A stretch of 64,000 nt of DNA from Norana najaformis (GCA_964023275.1 OZ029914.1:31255351-31319350); one strand, 5' to 3'. Positions 32,425-46,486 are shown, counted from the first letter of the stretch. A program made the numbers and translations. Notes: generated by a model not told the origin, from the letters alone.

Positions 32425-33283
32425 TCGCCGAAGAAGCGCGATACCGAATAGACCAGAAAGCTCGAAGCCGCAATCGTTGGATCGCCGACGAGGCGCGCTA
32501 CCGAATAGACCAGAAAACTCGAAGCCGCAATCGTTGGATCGCCGACGAAGCGCGCTACCGAATAGACCAGAAAGCTCGAAGCCGCAATCGTTGGATCGCC
32601 GACGAAGCGCGCTACCGAATAGACCAGAAAGCTCGAAGCCGCAATCGTTGGATCGCCGACGAAGCGCGCTACCGAAAAGACCAGAAAGCTCGAAGCCGCA
32701 ATCGTTGGATCGCCGACGAAGCGCGCTACCGAATAGACCAGAAAGCTCGAAACCGCAATCGTTGGATCGCCGACGAGGCGCGCTACCGAATAGACCAGAA
32801 AGCTCGAAGCCGCAATCGTTGGATCGCCGACGAAGCGCGTTACCGAATAGAGCAGATAGCTCGAAGCCGCAATCGTTGGATCGCCGACGAAGCGCGCTAC
32901 CGAATAGACCAGAAAGCTCGAAGCCGCAATCGTTGGATCGCCGACGAGGCGCGCTACCGAATAGACCAGAAAGCTCGAAGCCGCAATCGTTGGATCGCCG
33001 ACGAAGCGCGCTACCGAATAGACCAGAAAGCTCGAAGCCGCAATCGTTGGATCGCCGACGAAGCGCGCTACCGAATAGAGCAGATAGCTCGAAGCCGCAA
33101 TCGTTGGATCGCCGACGAGGCGCGCTACCGAATAGACCAGAAAGCTCGAAGCCGCAATCGTCGGATCGCCGACGAGGCGCGCTACCGAATAGACCAGAAA
33201 GCTCGAAGCCGCAATCGTTGGATCGCCGACGAGGCGCGTTACCGAGCAGACGAAAAGGCTCGATGCCGCAATCTTTGGGTCGG
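32415..33283 (+). repeat. 57-bp minisatellite, about 15 copies (unit 3)
   Basis: Same length and order of variants as the array of unit 2. Confidence 0.95.
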
Positions 33284-33925
33284 CGACTAAGCGCTCTGCC
33301 GTACTGACCAAAGGCTCAGATCAGCATTCGAACGATTGGACCACAGGCTGGGACCCGCAATGGGAAAACCGTGTTTTACTTGTACCATATTGAACGCAGC
33401 ACGTGGTACTTTTTGGGAAGCGCAATCATTTGCTGACAAATAACGCAGTTAATTTATCTCTTACCTCAGTGAAAAGGTTTTTTATTATGCTATTTCTGTT
33501 AGAAAATTCTATTTCTCCTCCCTCAAGTTTTCTTTTCTTACACTCTGAAGTCATTTTGGGGTTTATTATTGCCCGAATGAATTTCCGATCAAGATGGCGG
33601 TCACCGGAATGACCATCGAGCTGTATTATTAGAAAAATTTAGTAAGTAAGATAAACGTCGAACTTTATTATTAGAAGAAAAAAGTAAGTACCAATTTTCA
33701 TTGACAGATATTTCAGAAATTCCGATGACCATCGCAGAACCCATAATATGCCTTCTCGGGCAGCGTGTTTTAGACCACTGCTCTATGGGTACAATTTTTT
33801 AAATTATTTTATCAGCAGTAATCTAACAAAAGTCGTACCATAAGTGGAGGCGCCAACGGCACTACAATTAAAGAATATTTAGTTTACTTGATTTGATTCA
33901 TGAGAAAATAAATCTTTTATTGCAG

Positions 33926-35084
33926 TGGTGTTTTGCTTTAGGCCTATCGATGGTGATAACATTCGGAGTGGCTCTGCTTGTCGTAGTCTACGTCTCCGTA
34001 ATGACGGTGTGCGCCGTGTACATTCGTAAGTAAGTACATGTGTACAATTTCTTCGCACATTTCTGGATATTTATAGCGCTTTTTGATGACCTCTCAAAGG
34101 CCCTTTATGTTTTTATTTTTTTAAATGTTCATTTCTAACAGCAAGATATAAAATAGGAATTACTAACCAAGCCGGTTATTCAGATTTAGTTTAATTATCA
34201 ACTGATTAAGACAATTGCTCATATTTTGCAGCCGTCGAAAACGTTACAAGACAGCAACGGAAACCACCGAGCAGACGAGTTCCTTTCTTCAGCGCGAGAA
34301 CAGCTCCATGCAGCTGGTCAATCTTTTCTCAAGACGCCGAGGACAAAACCACGGTCCTGGAGGCCGCCATATTGAAAACACTGCTCCGCGAGACGTGTTT
34401 TGTCTGCACCACCACGACGCATATATCTATGGCGGATGTCACGGACGCCATTTTGGCTGTTTACACGATGCTGGCGTTGAAAATACTCGAAATAACCGAG
34501 AAGGAGCGCAGAATGTGCGACTGTTTGAGAGTTTAAGTGTCGCAGGTCGACTTGAAAAACCTTCGGACGGATTGGCACAGGAACCAGACAGCAAATGGGG
34601 TAATCGGTACGAACAGGACGAAACAAAACCTGATTGGGTCTGTCTTAACGCCGCTGTGATTGGCTGTCCCCATGGCGACACACATTTCAAATCCGGCGAC
34701 CGTTTTGTTAGTCGTACGACGGCTTCTGGAGGACCATTTGGGACAAATCTGGATCCCGATGTAGAAGATGGGCCGCCTGAGTGTCTCCACCTGAGCTGTG
34801 GATGCCCGAAAACGGAAAGTGAAACAAGCCGCAATTTTTTGAAAGACTGCGCGAAGCAACACGCCAAGCACGAAGCGTTCAGCCTAACCAAAGAGCCGTC
34901 AATTCTGGTGCTAGAGGTAAGTTCGGGTCACGACGAAGGCTCTGGTTGTTCAGAACTGGGTCAACTGGAAGCGAAGAAGACAGTGTCAAGCCTCGCGATT
35001 TCAGGTTTCGATGAAAAGGTGGACAAAACGGGCCCAGATGTTGTTTGCCCGTGGATTTCATCCACTGGTTCTCCACTGCTTTGA
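33926..35084 (+). CDS. Membrane helix exon plus cytoplasmic tail exon (unit 3)
   Basis: Exons 33926-34029 and 34232-35084. The coding sequence appears identical to units 1 and 2; the only change seen is in the intron between them. Confidence 0.55.
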
Positions 35085-35175
35085 ACCTATGATCTGGTGC
35101 ATAGGCTGCATATGATGATAACGTAGAGCCTCGTTTCGCATAGTTTTTCCTACAGCTTTGAATGCCAATGCTTCA

Positions 35176-35181
35176 AATAAA
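35176..35181 (+). terminator. Poly(A) signal AATAAA (unit 3)
   Basis: Located 92 nt after the stop codon. Confidence 0.55.
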
Positions 35182-35788
35182 AATTCTTTTGTAATGGCAG
35201 AAAATACTTTCTTTGAATATCTTTCTTATTTTTGTTTATCTGGACGGTTTGCTGAACATGCAGACACGTAAATACAACCCCAATTCCAATGGGTCGCCAA
35301 TTGAAAACTACTTTCTTTTAGTCAACTAATTCTTGGGTATAAAAGTTTTCTTTAAGTTATATATATATGGAAGAAATTGTTAGAAGAAATTTCAGTGAGA
35401 AATAATTTCCAAAAACTGATATGCGGATATATGAATGATGCCTGTAAACAGAAACTACATATTCATTAGTATTGTTGATGTTATTGATGTACTTATGTAA
35501 TACTCAGTCTTAGTTTATTTGTTGTAGGCTAATTCGGTTGTAATTATTTACGGTTCGATAATGCAATTGTAATGGATTTGTGAAACCACCGATTACATGT
35601 AATTGTAATTTAAATGATGTAATGTGAGGGACCGGCCACGAGGCTTGTCTTGGCTAGGATTTATAAATGATAATTTTCTTTAAAGCATTACTCGAATTGT
35701 ATAATAGCCTGACTTTTAAGTTGTTTCGTTAGTTTTCGCTTGTTTCGAATATTTCACTGGTTTGTTTTATTAATTGAATTTAATATTT

Positions 35789-35986
35789 AAATTCCTTATT
35801 TCTTTGCAACTCCTCCACCCGCTGTCAAATAATATAATTAATTGCCCTTAGGACACCGCTTGATCGAAGGGACGCTGACACCAGATTAGGGCCTTTAGCC
35901 TAAGTTTAGGGCACTGATATTAAGGCTTCTCTGGATGCGACAAATCGTGAAAGCGGGTGGAGGAGTTGCAAAGAAATACGGAATTT
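35789..35986. mobile_element. 198-bp inverted-terminus element (unit 4)
   Basis: Copy of 17007-17204. Confidence 0.6.
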
Positions 35987-36565
35987 GTTATTATCATTAC
36001 TACTACTACCACTACTACTACTTTGTCATCATCATCACCATCATCATCATCATAAAATTATTATTATAGAGTAACTGTTGTTAGTATTGTCTGGAGCGCC
36101 ATCTCAAGGAGACTCAGGGCATGATGGTGAGATAATGGCAGATAACATTTCCCGTTGAACATTGCCACCGAAATCCTTTGGATAAACACAGAAAGTCTTT
36201 GTGGTTCATTTGTTGCGTCCGTTTTTCAATTTTGCAATGATTCAGTTCTTCCGATGATCTCCAAGCGCCTTCAGTCTTATTTCTCACTGAAATTCCTTCA
36301 AAACCACCGCCACAAAGGCGTGGATGCGAGTGATTGTGGCGTATTTCACCCTTTTATTATTATTATTATTGTTGTTGTTGTTATGCAGTTGTCAATAAGT
36401 TGTTTAGATAATGTCGGAAGCGCCATCTCAAGAGGGCTCAGAGCATGATGGTAAAGTTCTGGAGAGGCAGATGGCTTTATTATTATTATTATTATTAATT
36501 TATTATTATTATTATTAATATTGTTATTATTGTTGTTGTTATTATTATTGTTACTAATATTATTA

Positions 36566-36621
<56 letters not shown>

Positions 36622-36854
36622 AAACAAATCTATTGTTACGTCACTTCAATTATGAAACAAATCTATTGTTGCTGGAGCAACTAGAGCTGCTGTGGCGTCC
36701 AGGCTGCCACACTGGAAACAGGTTGACCAGCCGCACCACCGATTCTCGTGATCTTGTCTTTAAGCGCCGTGGTGAAGAAGCAACCCTGAGTTAGCGGTCG
36801 CGTAAGTGTAGAGCGTTCTGTGGGCGTTTCTTCGATGGAGCGCGAGAACTTCCG

Positions 36855-37019
36855 GTGGGGATCGGAAGAACATCCAGCACCATCAACTCCCTCCTCTTCG
36901 CCGCCGTCGTCGTCTGCTTCGAAAGCGCCTGCGTCGTGGGCTTCACTGACCCGAGCGTCGAAGTCTCCTCGACCTTAAACCGCCGGCTGACCTTCGACAG
37001 GCGATGTGGCAATCGTTGA
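36855..37019 (+). pseudogene. Signal-peptide-like leader, frameshifted (unit 4)
   Basis: A mosaic: the front half matches units 2, 3 and 5 (GGG, CFESACVV), but the end (STLNRR) and the first repeats match unit 1. This suggests recombination or gene conversion between leader classes. The 1-bp deletion and TGA are present. Confidence 0.35.
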
Positions 37020-40000
37020 TCGCCGAAGAAGCGCGATACCGAATAGACCAGAAAGCTCGAAACCGCAATCGTTGGATCGCCGACGAAGCGCGATACCGAA
37101 TAGACCAGAAAGCTCGAAGCCGCAATCGTTGGATCGCCGACGAAGCGCGCTACCGAATAGACCAGAAAGCTCGAAACCGCAATCGTTGGATCGCCGACGA
37201 GGCGCGCTCCCGAATAGACCAGAAAGCTCGAAGCCGCAATCGTTGGATCGCCGACGAGGCGCGCTACCGAATAGAGCAGATAGCTCGAAACCGCAATCGT
37301 TGGATCGCCGACGAAGCGCGCTACCGAATAGACCAGAAAACCGCAATCGTTGGATCGCCGACGAGATGCCCTACCGAATAGACCAGAAAGCTCGAAGCCG
37401 CAATCGTTGGATCGCCTACGAGGCGCGCTACCGAATTGACCAGAAAGCTCGAAGCCGCAATCGTTGGATCGCCGACGAGGCGCGCTACCGAATAGACCAG
37501 AAAGCTCGAAGCCGCAATCGTTGGATCGCCGACGAAGCGCGCTACCGAATAGACCAGAAAGCTCGAAGCCGCAATCGTTGGATAGCCGACGAGGCGCGCT
37601 ACCGAATAGACCAGAAAGCTCGAAGCCGCAATCGTTGGATCGCCGACGAGGCGCGTTACCGAATAGACCAGAAAGCTCGAAGCCGCAATCGTTGGATAGC
37701 CGACGAGGCTCGCTACCGAATAGACCAGAAAGCTCGAAGCCGCAATCGTTGGATCGCCGACGAGGCGCGCTACCGAATAGACCAGAAAGCTCGAAGCCGC
37801 AATCGTTGGATCGCCGACGAAGCGCGCTACCGAATAGATCAGAAAGCTCGAAGCCGCAATCGTTGGATAGCCGACGAAGCGCGCTACCGAATAGACCAGA
37901 AAGCTCGAAGCCGCAATCGTTGGATCGCCGACGAGGCGCGGTACCGAATAGACCAGAAAGCTCGAAGCCGCAATCGTTGGATCGCCGACGAAGCGCGCTA
38001 CCGAATAGACCAGAAAGCTCGAAGCCGCAATCGTTGGATAGCCGACGAGGCGCGCTACCGAATAGACCAGAAAGCTCGAAGCCGCAATCGTTGGATCGCC
38101 GACGAGGCGCGCTACCGAATAGACCAGAAAGCTCGAAGCCGCAATCGTCGGATCGCCGACGAGGCGCGCTACCGAATAGACTAGAAAGCTCGAAGCCGCA
38201 ATCGTTGGATCGCCGACGAAGCGCGCTACCGAATAGAGCAGATAGCTCGAAGCCGCAATCGTTGGATTGCCGACGAAGCGCGCTACCGAATAGACCAGAA
38301 AGCTCGAAGCCGCAATCGTTGGATCGCCGACGAAGCGCGCTACCGAATAGACCAGAAAGCTCGAAGCCGCAATCGTTGGATCGCCGACGAAGCGCGCTAC
38401 CGAATAGAGCAGATAGCTCGAAGCCGCAATCGTTGGATTGCCGACGAAGCGCGCTACCGAATAGACCAGAAAGCTCGAAGCCGCAATCGTTGGATCGCCG
38501 ACGAGGCGCGCTACCGAATAGACCAGAAAGCTCGAAGCCGCAATCGTTGGATCGCCGACGAAGCGCGCTACCGAATAGACCAGAAAGCTCGAAGCCGCAA
38601 TCGTCGGATCGCCGACGAGATGCCCTAACGAATAGACCAGAAAGCTCGAAGCCGCAATCGTTGGATCGCCGACGAGGCGCGCTACCGAATAGACCAGAAA
38701 GCTCGAAACCGCAATCGTTGGATCGCCGACGAGGCGCGCTCCCGAATAGACCAGAAAGCTCGAAGCCGCAATCGTTGGATCGCCGACGAGGCGCGCTACC
38801 GAATAGAGCAGATAGCTCGAAACCGCAATCGTTGGATCGCCGACGAAGCGCGCTACCGAATAGACCAGAAAACCGCAATCGTTGGATCGCCGACGAGATG
38901 CCCTACCGAATAGACCAGAAAGCTCGAAGCCGCAATCGTTGGATCGCCGACGAGGCGCGCTACCGAATTGACCAGAAAGCTCGAAGCCGCAATCGTTGGA
39001 TCGCCGACGAGGCGCGCTACCGAATAGACCAGAAAGCTCGAAGCCGCAATCGTTGGATCGCCGACGAAGCGCGCTACCGAATAGACCAGAAAGCTCGAAG
39101 CCGCAATCGTTGGATAGCCGACGAGGCGCGCTACCGAATAGACCAGAAAGCTCGAAGCCGCAATCGTTGGATCGCCGACGAGGCGCGTTACCGAATAGAC
39201 CAGAAAGCTCGAAGCCGCAATCGTTGGATAGCCGACGAGGCTCGCTACCGAATAGACCAGAAAGCTCGAAGCCGCAATCGTTGGATCGCCGACGAGGCGC
39301 GCTACCGAATAGACCAGAAAGCTCGAAGCCGCAATCGTTGGATCGCCGACGAAGCGCGCTACCGAATAGATCAGAAAGCTCGAAGCCGCAATCGTTGGAT
39401 AGCCGACGAAGCGCGCTACCGAATAGACCAGAAAGCTCGAAGCCGCAATCGTTGGATCGCCGACGAGGCGCGGTACCGAATAGACCAGAAAGCTCGAAGC
39501 CGCAATCGTTGGATCGCCGACGAAGCGCGCTACCGAATAGACCAGAAAGCTCGAAGCCGCAATCGTTGGATAGCCGACGAGGCGCGCTACCGAATAGACC
39601 AGAAAGCTCGAAGCCGCAATCGTTGGATCGCCGACGAGGCGCGCTACCGAATAGACCAGAAAGCTCGAAGCCGCAATCGTCGGATCGCCGACGAGGCGCG
39701 CTACCGAATAGACTAGAAAGCTCGAAGCCGCAATCGTTGGATCGCCGACGAAGCGCGCTACCGAATAGAGCAGATAGCTCGAAGCCGCAATCGTTGGATT
39801 GCCGACGAAGCGCGCTACCGAATAGACCAGAAAGCTCGAAGCCGCAATCGTTGGATCGCCGACGAAGCGCGCTACCGAATAGACCAGAAAGCTCGAAGCC
39901 GCAATCGTTGGATCGCCGACGAAGCGCGCTACCGAATAGAGCAGATAGCTCGAAGCCGCAATCGTTGGATTGCCGACGAAGCGCGCTACCGAATAGACCA

Positions 40001-43000
40001 GAAAGCTCGAAGCCGCAATCGTTGGATCGCCGACGAGGCGCGCTACCGAATAGACCAGAAAGCTCGAAGCCGCAATCGTTGGATCGCCGACGAAGCGCGC
40101 TACCGAATAGACCAGAAAGCTCGAAGCCGCAATCGTCGGATCGCCGACGAGATGCCCTAACGAATAGACCAGAAAGCTCGAAGCCGCAATCGTTGGATCG
40201 CCGACGAGGCGCGCTACCGAATAGACCAGAAAGCTCGAAGCCGCAATCGTTGGATCGCCGACGAAGCGCGCTACCGAATAGAGCAGATAGCTCGAAGCCG
40301 CAATCGTTGGATTGCCGACGAAGCGCGCTTCCGAATAGACCAGAAAGCTCGAAGCCGCAATCGTTGGATCGCCGACGAGGCGCGCTACCGAATAGACCAG
40401 AAAGCTCGAAGCCGCAATCGTTGGATCGCCGACGAAGCGCGCTACCGAATAGACCAGAAAGCTCGAAGCCGCAATCGTTGGATCGCCGACGTGATGCCCT
40501 AACGAATAGACCAGAAAGCTCGAAGCCGCAATCGTTGGATCGCCGACGAAGCGCGCTACCGAATAGACCAGAAAGCTCGAAGCCGCAATCGTTGGATCGC
40601 CGACGAGGCGCGCTACCGAATAGACCAGAAAGCTCGAAGCCGCAATCGTTGGATCGCCGACGAAGCGCGCTACCGAATAGACCAGAAAGCTCGAAGCCGC
40701 AATCGTTGGATAGCCGACGAGGCGCGCTACCGAACAGACCAGAAAGCTCGAAGCCGCAATCGTTGGATCGCCGACGAGGCGCGCTACCGAATAGACCAGA
40801 AAGCTCGAAGCCGCAATCGTTGGATCGCCGACGAGGCGCGCTACCGAATAGACCAGAAAGCTCGAAGCCGCAATCGTTGGATCGCCGACGAAGCGCGCTA
40901 CCGAATAGACCAGAAAGCTCGAAGCCGCAATCGTTGGATCGCCGACGAAGCGCGCTACCGAAAAGACCAGAAAGCTCGAAGCCGCAATCGTTGGATCGCC
41001 GACGAAGCGCGCTACCGAATAGACCAGAAAGCTCGAAACCGCAATCGTTGGATCGCCGACGAAGCGCGCTACCGAATAGACCAGAAAGCTCGAAGCCGCA
41101 ATCGTTGGATCGCCGACGAAGCGCGTTACCGAATAGACCAGAAAGCTCGAAGCCGCAATCGTTGGATCGCCGACGAAGCGCGCTACCGAATAGACCAGAA
41201 AGCTCGAAGCCGCAATCGTTGGATCGCCGACGAGGCGCGCTACCGAATAGACCAGAAAGCTCGAAGCCGCAATCGTTGGATCGCCGACGAGGCGCGCTAC
41301 CGAATAGACCAGAAAGCTCGAAGCCGCAATCGTTGGATCGCCGACGAGGCGCGCTACCGAATAGACCAGAAAGCTCGAAGCCGCAATCGTTGGATCGCCG
41401 ACGAAGCGCGCTACCGAATAGACCAGAAAGCTCGAAGCCGCAATCGTTGGATCGCCGACGAAGCGCGCTACCGAAAAGACAAGAAAGCTCGAAGCCGCAA
41501 TCGTTGGATCGCCGACGAAGCGCGCTACCGAATAGACCAGAAAGCTCGAAACCGCAATCGTTGGATCGCCGACGAAGCGCGCTACCGAATAGACCAGAAA
41601 GCTCGAAGCCGCAATCGTTGGATCGCCGACGAAGCGCGTTACCGAATAGAGCAGATAGCTCGAAGCCGCAATCGTTGGATCGCCGACGAAGCGCGCTACC
41701 GAATAGACCAGAAAGCTCGAAGCCGCAATCGTTGGATCGCCTACGAGGCGCGCTACCGAATAGACCAGAAAGCTCGAAGCCGCAATCGTTGGATCGCCGA
41801 CGAAGCGCGCTACCGAATAGACCAGAAAGCTCGAAGCCGCAATCGTTGGATCGCCGACGAAGCGCGCTACCGAATAGACCAGAAAGCTCGAAGCCGCAAT
41901 CGTTGGATCGCCGACGAGGCGCGCTACCGAATAGACCAGAAAGCTCGAAGCCGCAATCGTCGGATCGCCGACGAGGCGCGCTACCGAATAGACCAGAAAG
42001 CTCGAAGCCGCAATCGTTGGATCGCCGACGAAGCGCGCTACCGAATAGACCAGAAAGCTCGAAGCCGCAATCGTTGGATCGCCGACGAAGCGCGCTACCG
42101 AATAGACCAGAAAGCTCGAAGCCGCAATCGTTGGATCGCCGACGAAGCGCGCTACCGAATAGACCAGAAAGCTCGAAGCCGCAATCGTTGGATCGCCGAC
42201 GATGCGCGCTACCGAATAGACCAGAAAGCTCGAAACCGCAATCGTTGGATCGCCGACGAGGCGCGCTACCGAATAGACCAGAAAGCTCGAAGCCGCAATC
42301 GTTGGATCGCCGACGAAGCGCGTTACCGAATAGAGCAGATAGCTCGAAGCCGCAATCGTTGGATCGCCGACGAAGCGCGCTACCGAATAGACCAGAAAGC
42401 TCGAAGCCGCAATCGTTGGATCGCCGACGAGGCGCGCTACCGAATAGACCAGAAAGCTCGAAGCCGCAATCGTTGGATCGCCGACGAAGCGCGCTACCGA
42501 ATAGACCAGAAAGCTCGAAGCCGCAATCGTTGGATCGCCGACGAGGCGCGCTACCGAATAGACCAGAAAGCTCGAAGCCGCAATCGTTGGATCGCCGACG
42601 AAGCGCGCTACCGAATAGACCAGAAAGCTCGAAGCCGCAATCGTTGGATCGCCGACGAGGCGCGCTACCGAATAGACCAGAAAGCTCGAAGCCGCAATCG
42701 TTGGATCGCCGACGAAGCGCGCTACCGAATAGACCAGAAAGCTCGAAGCCGCAATCGTTGGATCGCCGACGAAGCGCGCTACCGAAAAGACCAGAAAGCT
42801 CGAAGCCGCAATCGTTGGATCGCCGACGAAGCGCGCTACCGAATAGACCATAAAGCTCGAAACCGCAATCGTTGGATCGCCGACGAAGCGCGCTACCGAA
42901 TAGACTAGAAAGCTCGAAGCCGCAATCGTTGGATCGCCGACGAAGCGCGTTACCGAATAGAGCAGATAGCTCGAAGCCGCAATCGTTGGATCGCCGACGA

Positions 43001-45854
43001 AGCGCGCTACCGAATAGACCAGAAAGCTCGAAGCCGCAATCGTTGGATCGCCGACGAGGCGCGCTACCGAATAGACCAGAAAACTCGAAGCCGCAATCGT
43101 TGGATCGCCGACGAAGCGCGCTACCGAATAGACCAGAAAGCTCGAAGCCGCAATCGTTGGATCGCCGACGAAGCGCGCTACCGAATAGACCAGAAAGCTC
43201 GAAGCCGCAATCGTTGGATCGCCGACGAAGCGCGTTACCGAATAGAGCAGATAGCTCGAAGCCGCAATCGTTGGATCGCCGACGAAGCGCGCTACCGAAT
43301 AGAACAGAAAGCTCGAAGCCGCAATCGTTGGATCGCCGACGAGGCGCGCTACCGAATAGACCAGAAAGCTCGAAGCCGCAATCGTTGGATCGCCGACGAA
43401 GCGCGTTACCGAATAGACCAGAAAGCTCGAAGCCGCAATCGTTGGATCGCCGACGAAGCGCGCTACCGAATAGACCAGAAAGCTCGAAGCCGCAATCGTT
43501 GGATCGCCGACGAGGCGCGCTACCGAATAGACCAGAAAGCTCGAAGCCGCAATCGTTGGATCGCCGACGAAGCGCGCTACCGAATAGACCAGAAAGCTCG
43601 AAGCCGCAATCGTTGGATCGCCGACGAAGCGCGCTACCGAATAGACCAGAAAGCTCGAAGCCGCAATCGTTGGATCGCCGACGAGGCGCGCTACCGAATA
43701 GACCAGAAAGCTCGAAGCCGCAATCGTTGGATCGCCGACGAAGCGCGCTACCGAATAGACCAGAAAGCTCGAAGCCGCAATCGTTGGATCGCCGACGAAG
43801 CGCGCTACCGAATAGACCAGAAAGCTCGAAGCCGCAATCGTTGGATCGCCTACGAGGCGCGCTACCGAATAGACCAGAAAGCTCGAAGCCGCAATCGTTG
43901 GATCGCCGACGAAGCGCGCTACCGAATAGACCAGAAAGCTCGAAGCCGCAATCGTTGGATCGCCGACGAAGCGCGCTACCGAATAGACCAGAAAGCTCGA
44001 AGCCGCAATCGTTGGATCGCCGACGAGGCGCGCTACCGAATAGACCAGAAAGCTCGAAGCCGCAATCGTCGGATCGCCGACGAGGCGCGCTACCGAATAG
44101 ACCAGAAAGCTCGAAGCCGCAATCGTTGGATCGCCGACGAAGCGCGCTACCGAATAGACCAGAAAGCTCGAAGCCGCAATCGTTGGATCGCCGACGAAGC
44201 GCGCTCCCGAATAGACCAGAAAGCTCGAAGCCGCAATCGTTGGATCGACGACGATGCGCGCTACCGAATAGACCAGAAAGCTCGAAACCGCAATCGTTGG
44301 ATCGCCGACGAGGCGCGCTACCGAATAGACCAGAAAGCTCGAAGCCGCAATCGTTGGATCGCCGACGAAGCGCGTTACCGAATAGAGCAGATAGCTCGAA
44401 GCCGCAATCGTTGGATCGTCGACGAAGCGCGCTACCGAATAGACCAGAAAGCTCGAAGCCGCAATCGTTGGATCGCCGACGAGGCGCGCTACCGAATAGA
44501 CCAGAAAGCTCGAAGCCGCAATCGTTGGATCGCCGACGAAGCGCGCTACCGAATAGACCAGAAAGCTCGAAGCCGCAATCGTTGGATCGCCGACGAGGCG
44601 CGCTACCGAATAGACCAGAAAGCTCGAAGCCGCAATCGTTGGATCGCCGACGAGGCGCGCTACCGAATAGACCGGAAAGCTCGAAGCCGCAATCGTTGGA
44701 TCGCCGACGAAGCGCGCTACCGAATAGACCAGAAAGCTCGAAGCCGCAATCGTTGGATCGCCGACGAAGCGCGCTACCGAAAAGACCAGAAAGCTCGAAG
44801 GCGCAATCGTTGGATCGCCGACGAAGCGCGCTACCGAATAGACCATAAAGCTCGAAACCGCAATCGTTGGATCGCCGACGAAGCGCGCTACCGAATAGAC
44901 CAGAAAGCTCGAAGCCGCAATCGTTGGATCGCCGACGAAGCGCGTTACCGAATAGAGCAGATAGCTCGAAGCCGCAATCGTTGGATCGCCGACGAAGCGC
45001 GCTACCGAATAGACCAGAAAGCTCGAAGCCGCAATCGTTGGATCGCCGACGAGGCGCGCTACCGAATAGACCAGAAAACTCGAAGCCGCAATCGTTGGAT
45101 CGCCGACGAAGCGCGCTACCGAATAGACCAGAAAGCTCGAAGCCGCAATCGTTGGATCGCCGACGAAGCGCGCTACCGAATAGACCAGAAAGCTCGAAGC
45201 CGCAATCGTTGGATCGCCGACGAAGCGCGCTACCGAAAAGACCAGAAAGCTCGAAGCCGCAATCGTTGGATCGCCGACGAAGCGCGCTACCGAATAGACC
45301 AGAAAGCTCGAAACCGCAATCGTTGGATCGCCGACGAAGCGCGCTACCGAATAGACCAGAAAGCTCGAAGCCGCAATCGTTGGATCGCCGACGAAGCGCG
45401 TTACCGAATAGAGCAGATAGCTCGAAGCCGCAATCGTTGGATCGCCGACGAAGCGCGCTACCGAATAGACCAGAAAGCTCGAAGCCGCAATCGTTGGATC
45501 GCCGACGAGGCGCGCTACCGAATAGACCAGAAAGCTCGAAGCCGCAATCGTTGGATCGCCGACGAAGCGCGCTACCGAATAGACCAGAAAGCTCGAAGCC
45601 GCAATCGTTGGATCGCCGACGAAGCGCGCTACCGAATAGACCAGAAAGCTCGAAGCCGCAATCGTTGGATCGCCGACGAGGCGCGCTACCGAATAGACCA
45701 GAAAGCTCGAAGCCGCAATCGTCGGATCGCCGACGAGGCGCGCTACCGAATAGACCAGAAAGCTCGAAGCCGCAATCGTTGGATCGCCGACGAGGCGCGT
45801 TACCGAGCAGACGAAAAATCTCGATGCCGCAATCTTTGGGTCGGCGACTAAGCG
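37010..45854 (+). repeat. 57-bp minisatellite, about 155 copies (unit 4)
   Basis: Two 1532-bp blocks lie in tandem (markers 37331/38863, 38179/39711 and 38619/40151). This equals 27 units minus a 7-bp deletion (GACCAGAAAACCGC) that switches the plus-strand frames. Further right, blocks recur about 1995 bp (35 units; GACCATAAAG at 42846/44841) and 2052 bp apart. One minus-strand frame is open for 2339 codons (45872-38853), which I attribute to repeat composition. The last unit has GAAAAATCTCG where the other arrays have GAAAAGGCTCG. Confidence 0.95.
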
Positions 45855-46486
45855 CTCTGCCGTACTGACCAAAGGCTCAGATCAGCATTCGAACGATTGG
45901 ACCACAGGCTGGGACCCGCAATGGGAAAACCGTGTTTTACTTGTACCATATTGAACGCAGCACGTGGTACTTTTTGGGAAGCGCAATCATTTGCTGACAA
46001 ATAACGCAGTTAATTTATCTCTTACCTCAGTGAAAAGGTTTTTTATTATGCTATTTCTGTTAGAAAATTCTATTTCTCCTCCCTCAAGTTTTCTTTTCTT
46101 ACACTCTGAAGTCATTTTGGGGTTTATTATTGCCCGAATGAATTTCCGATCAAGATGGCGGTCACCGGAATGACCATCGAGCTGTATTATTAGAAAAATT
46201 TAGTAAGTAAGATAAACGTCGAACTTTATTATTAGAAGAAAAAAGTAAGTACCAATTTTCATTGACAGATATTTCAGAAATTCCGATGACCATCGCAGAA
46301 CCCATAATATGCCTTCTCGGGCAGCGTGTTTTAGACCACTGCTCTATGGGTACAATTTTTTAAATTATTTTATCAGCAGTAATCTAACAAAAGTCGTACC
46401 ATAAGTGGAGGCGCCAACGGCACTACAATTAAAGAATATTTAGTTTACTTGATTTGATTCATGAGAAAATAAATCTTTTATAGCAG

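Larger units (their letters stand above)
30796..35384 (+). repeat. Tandem mega-repeat unit 3 (4589 bp)
   Basis: Same length as unit 2. The one difference I noticed is T for A in the spacer intron at 34110 (CTTTATGTTTT versus CTTTATGATTT). Even the microsatellite tracts have the same length, so it is a very young duplicate or an assembly duplication. Confidence 0.95.
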
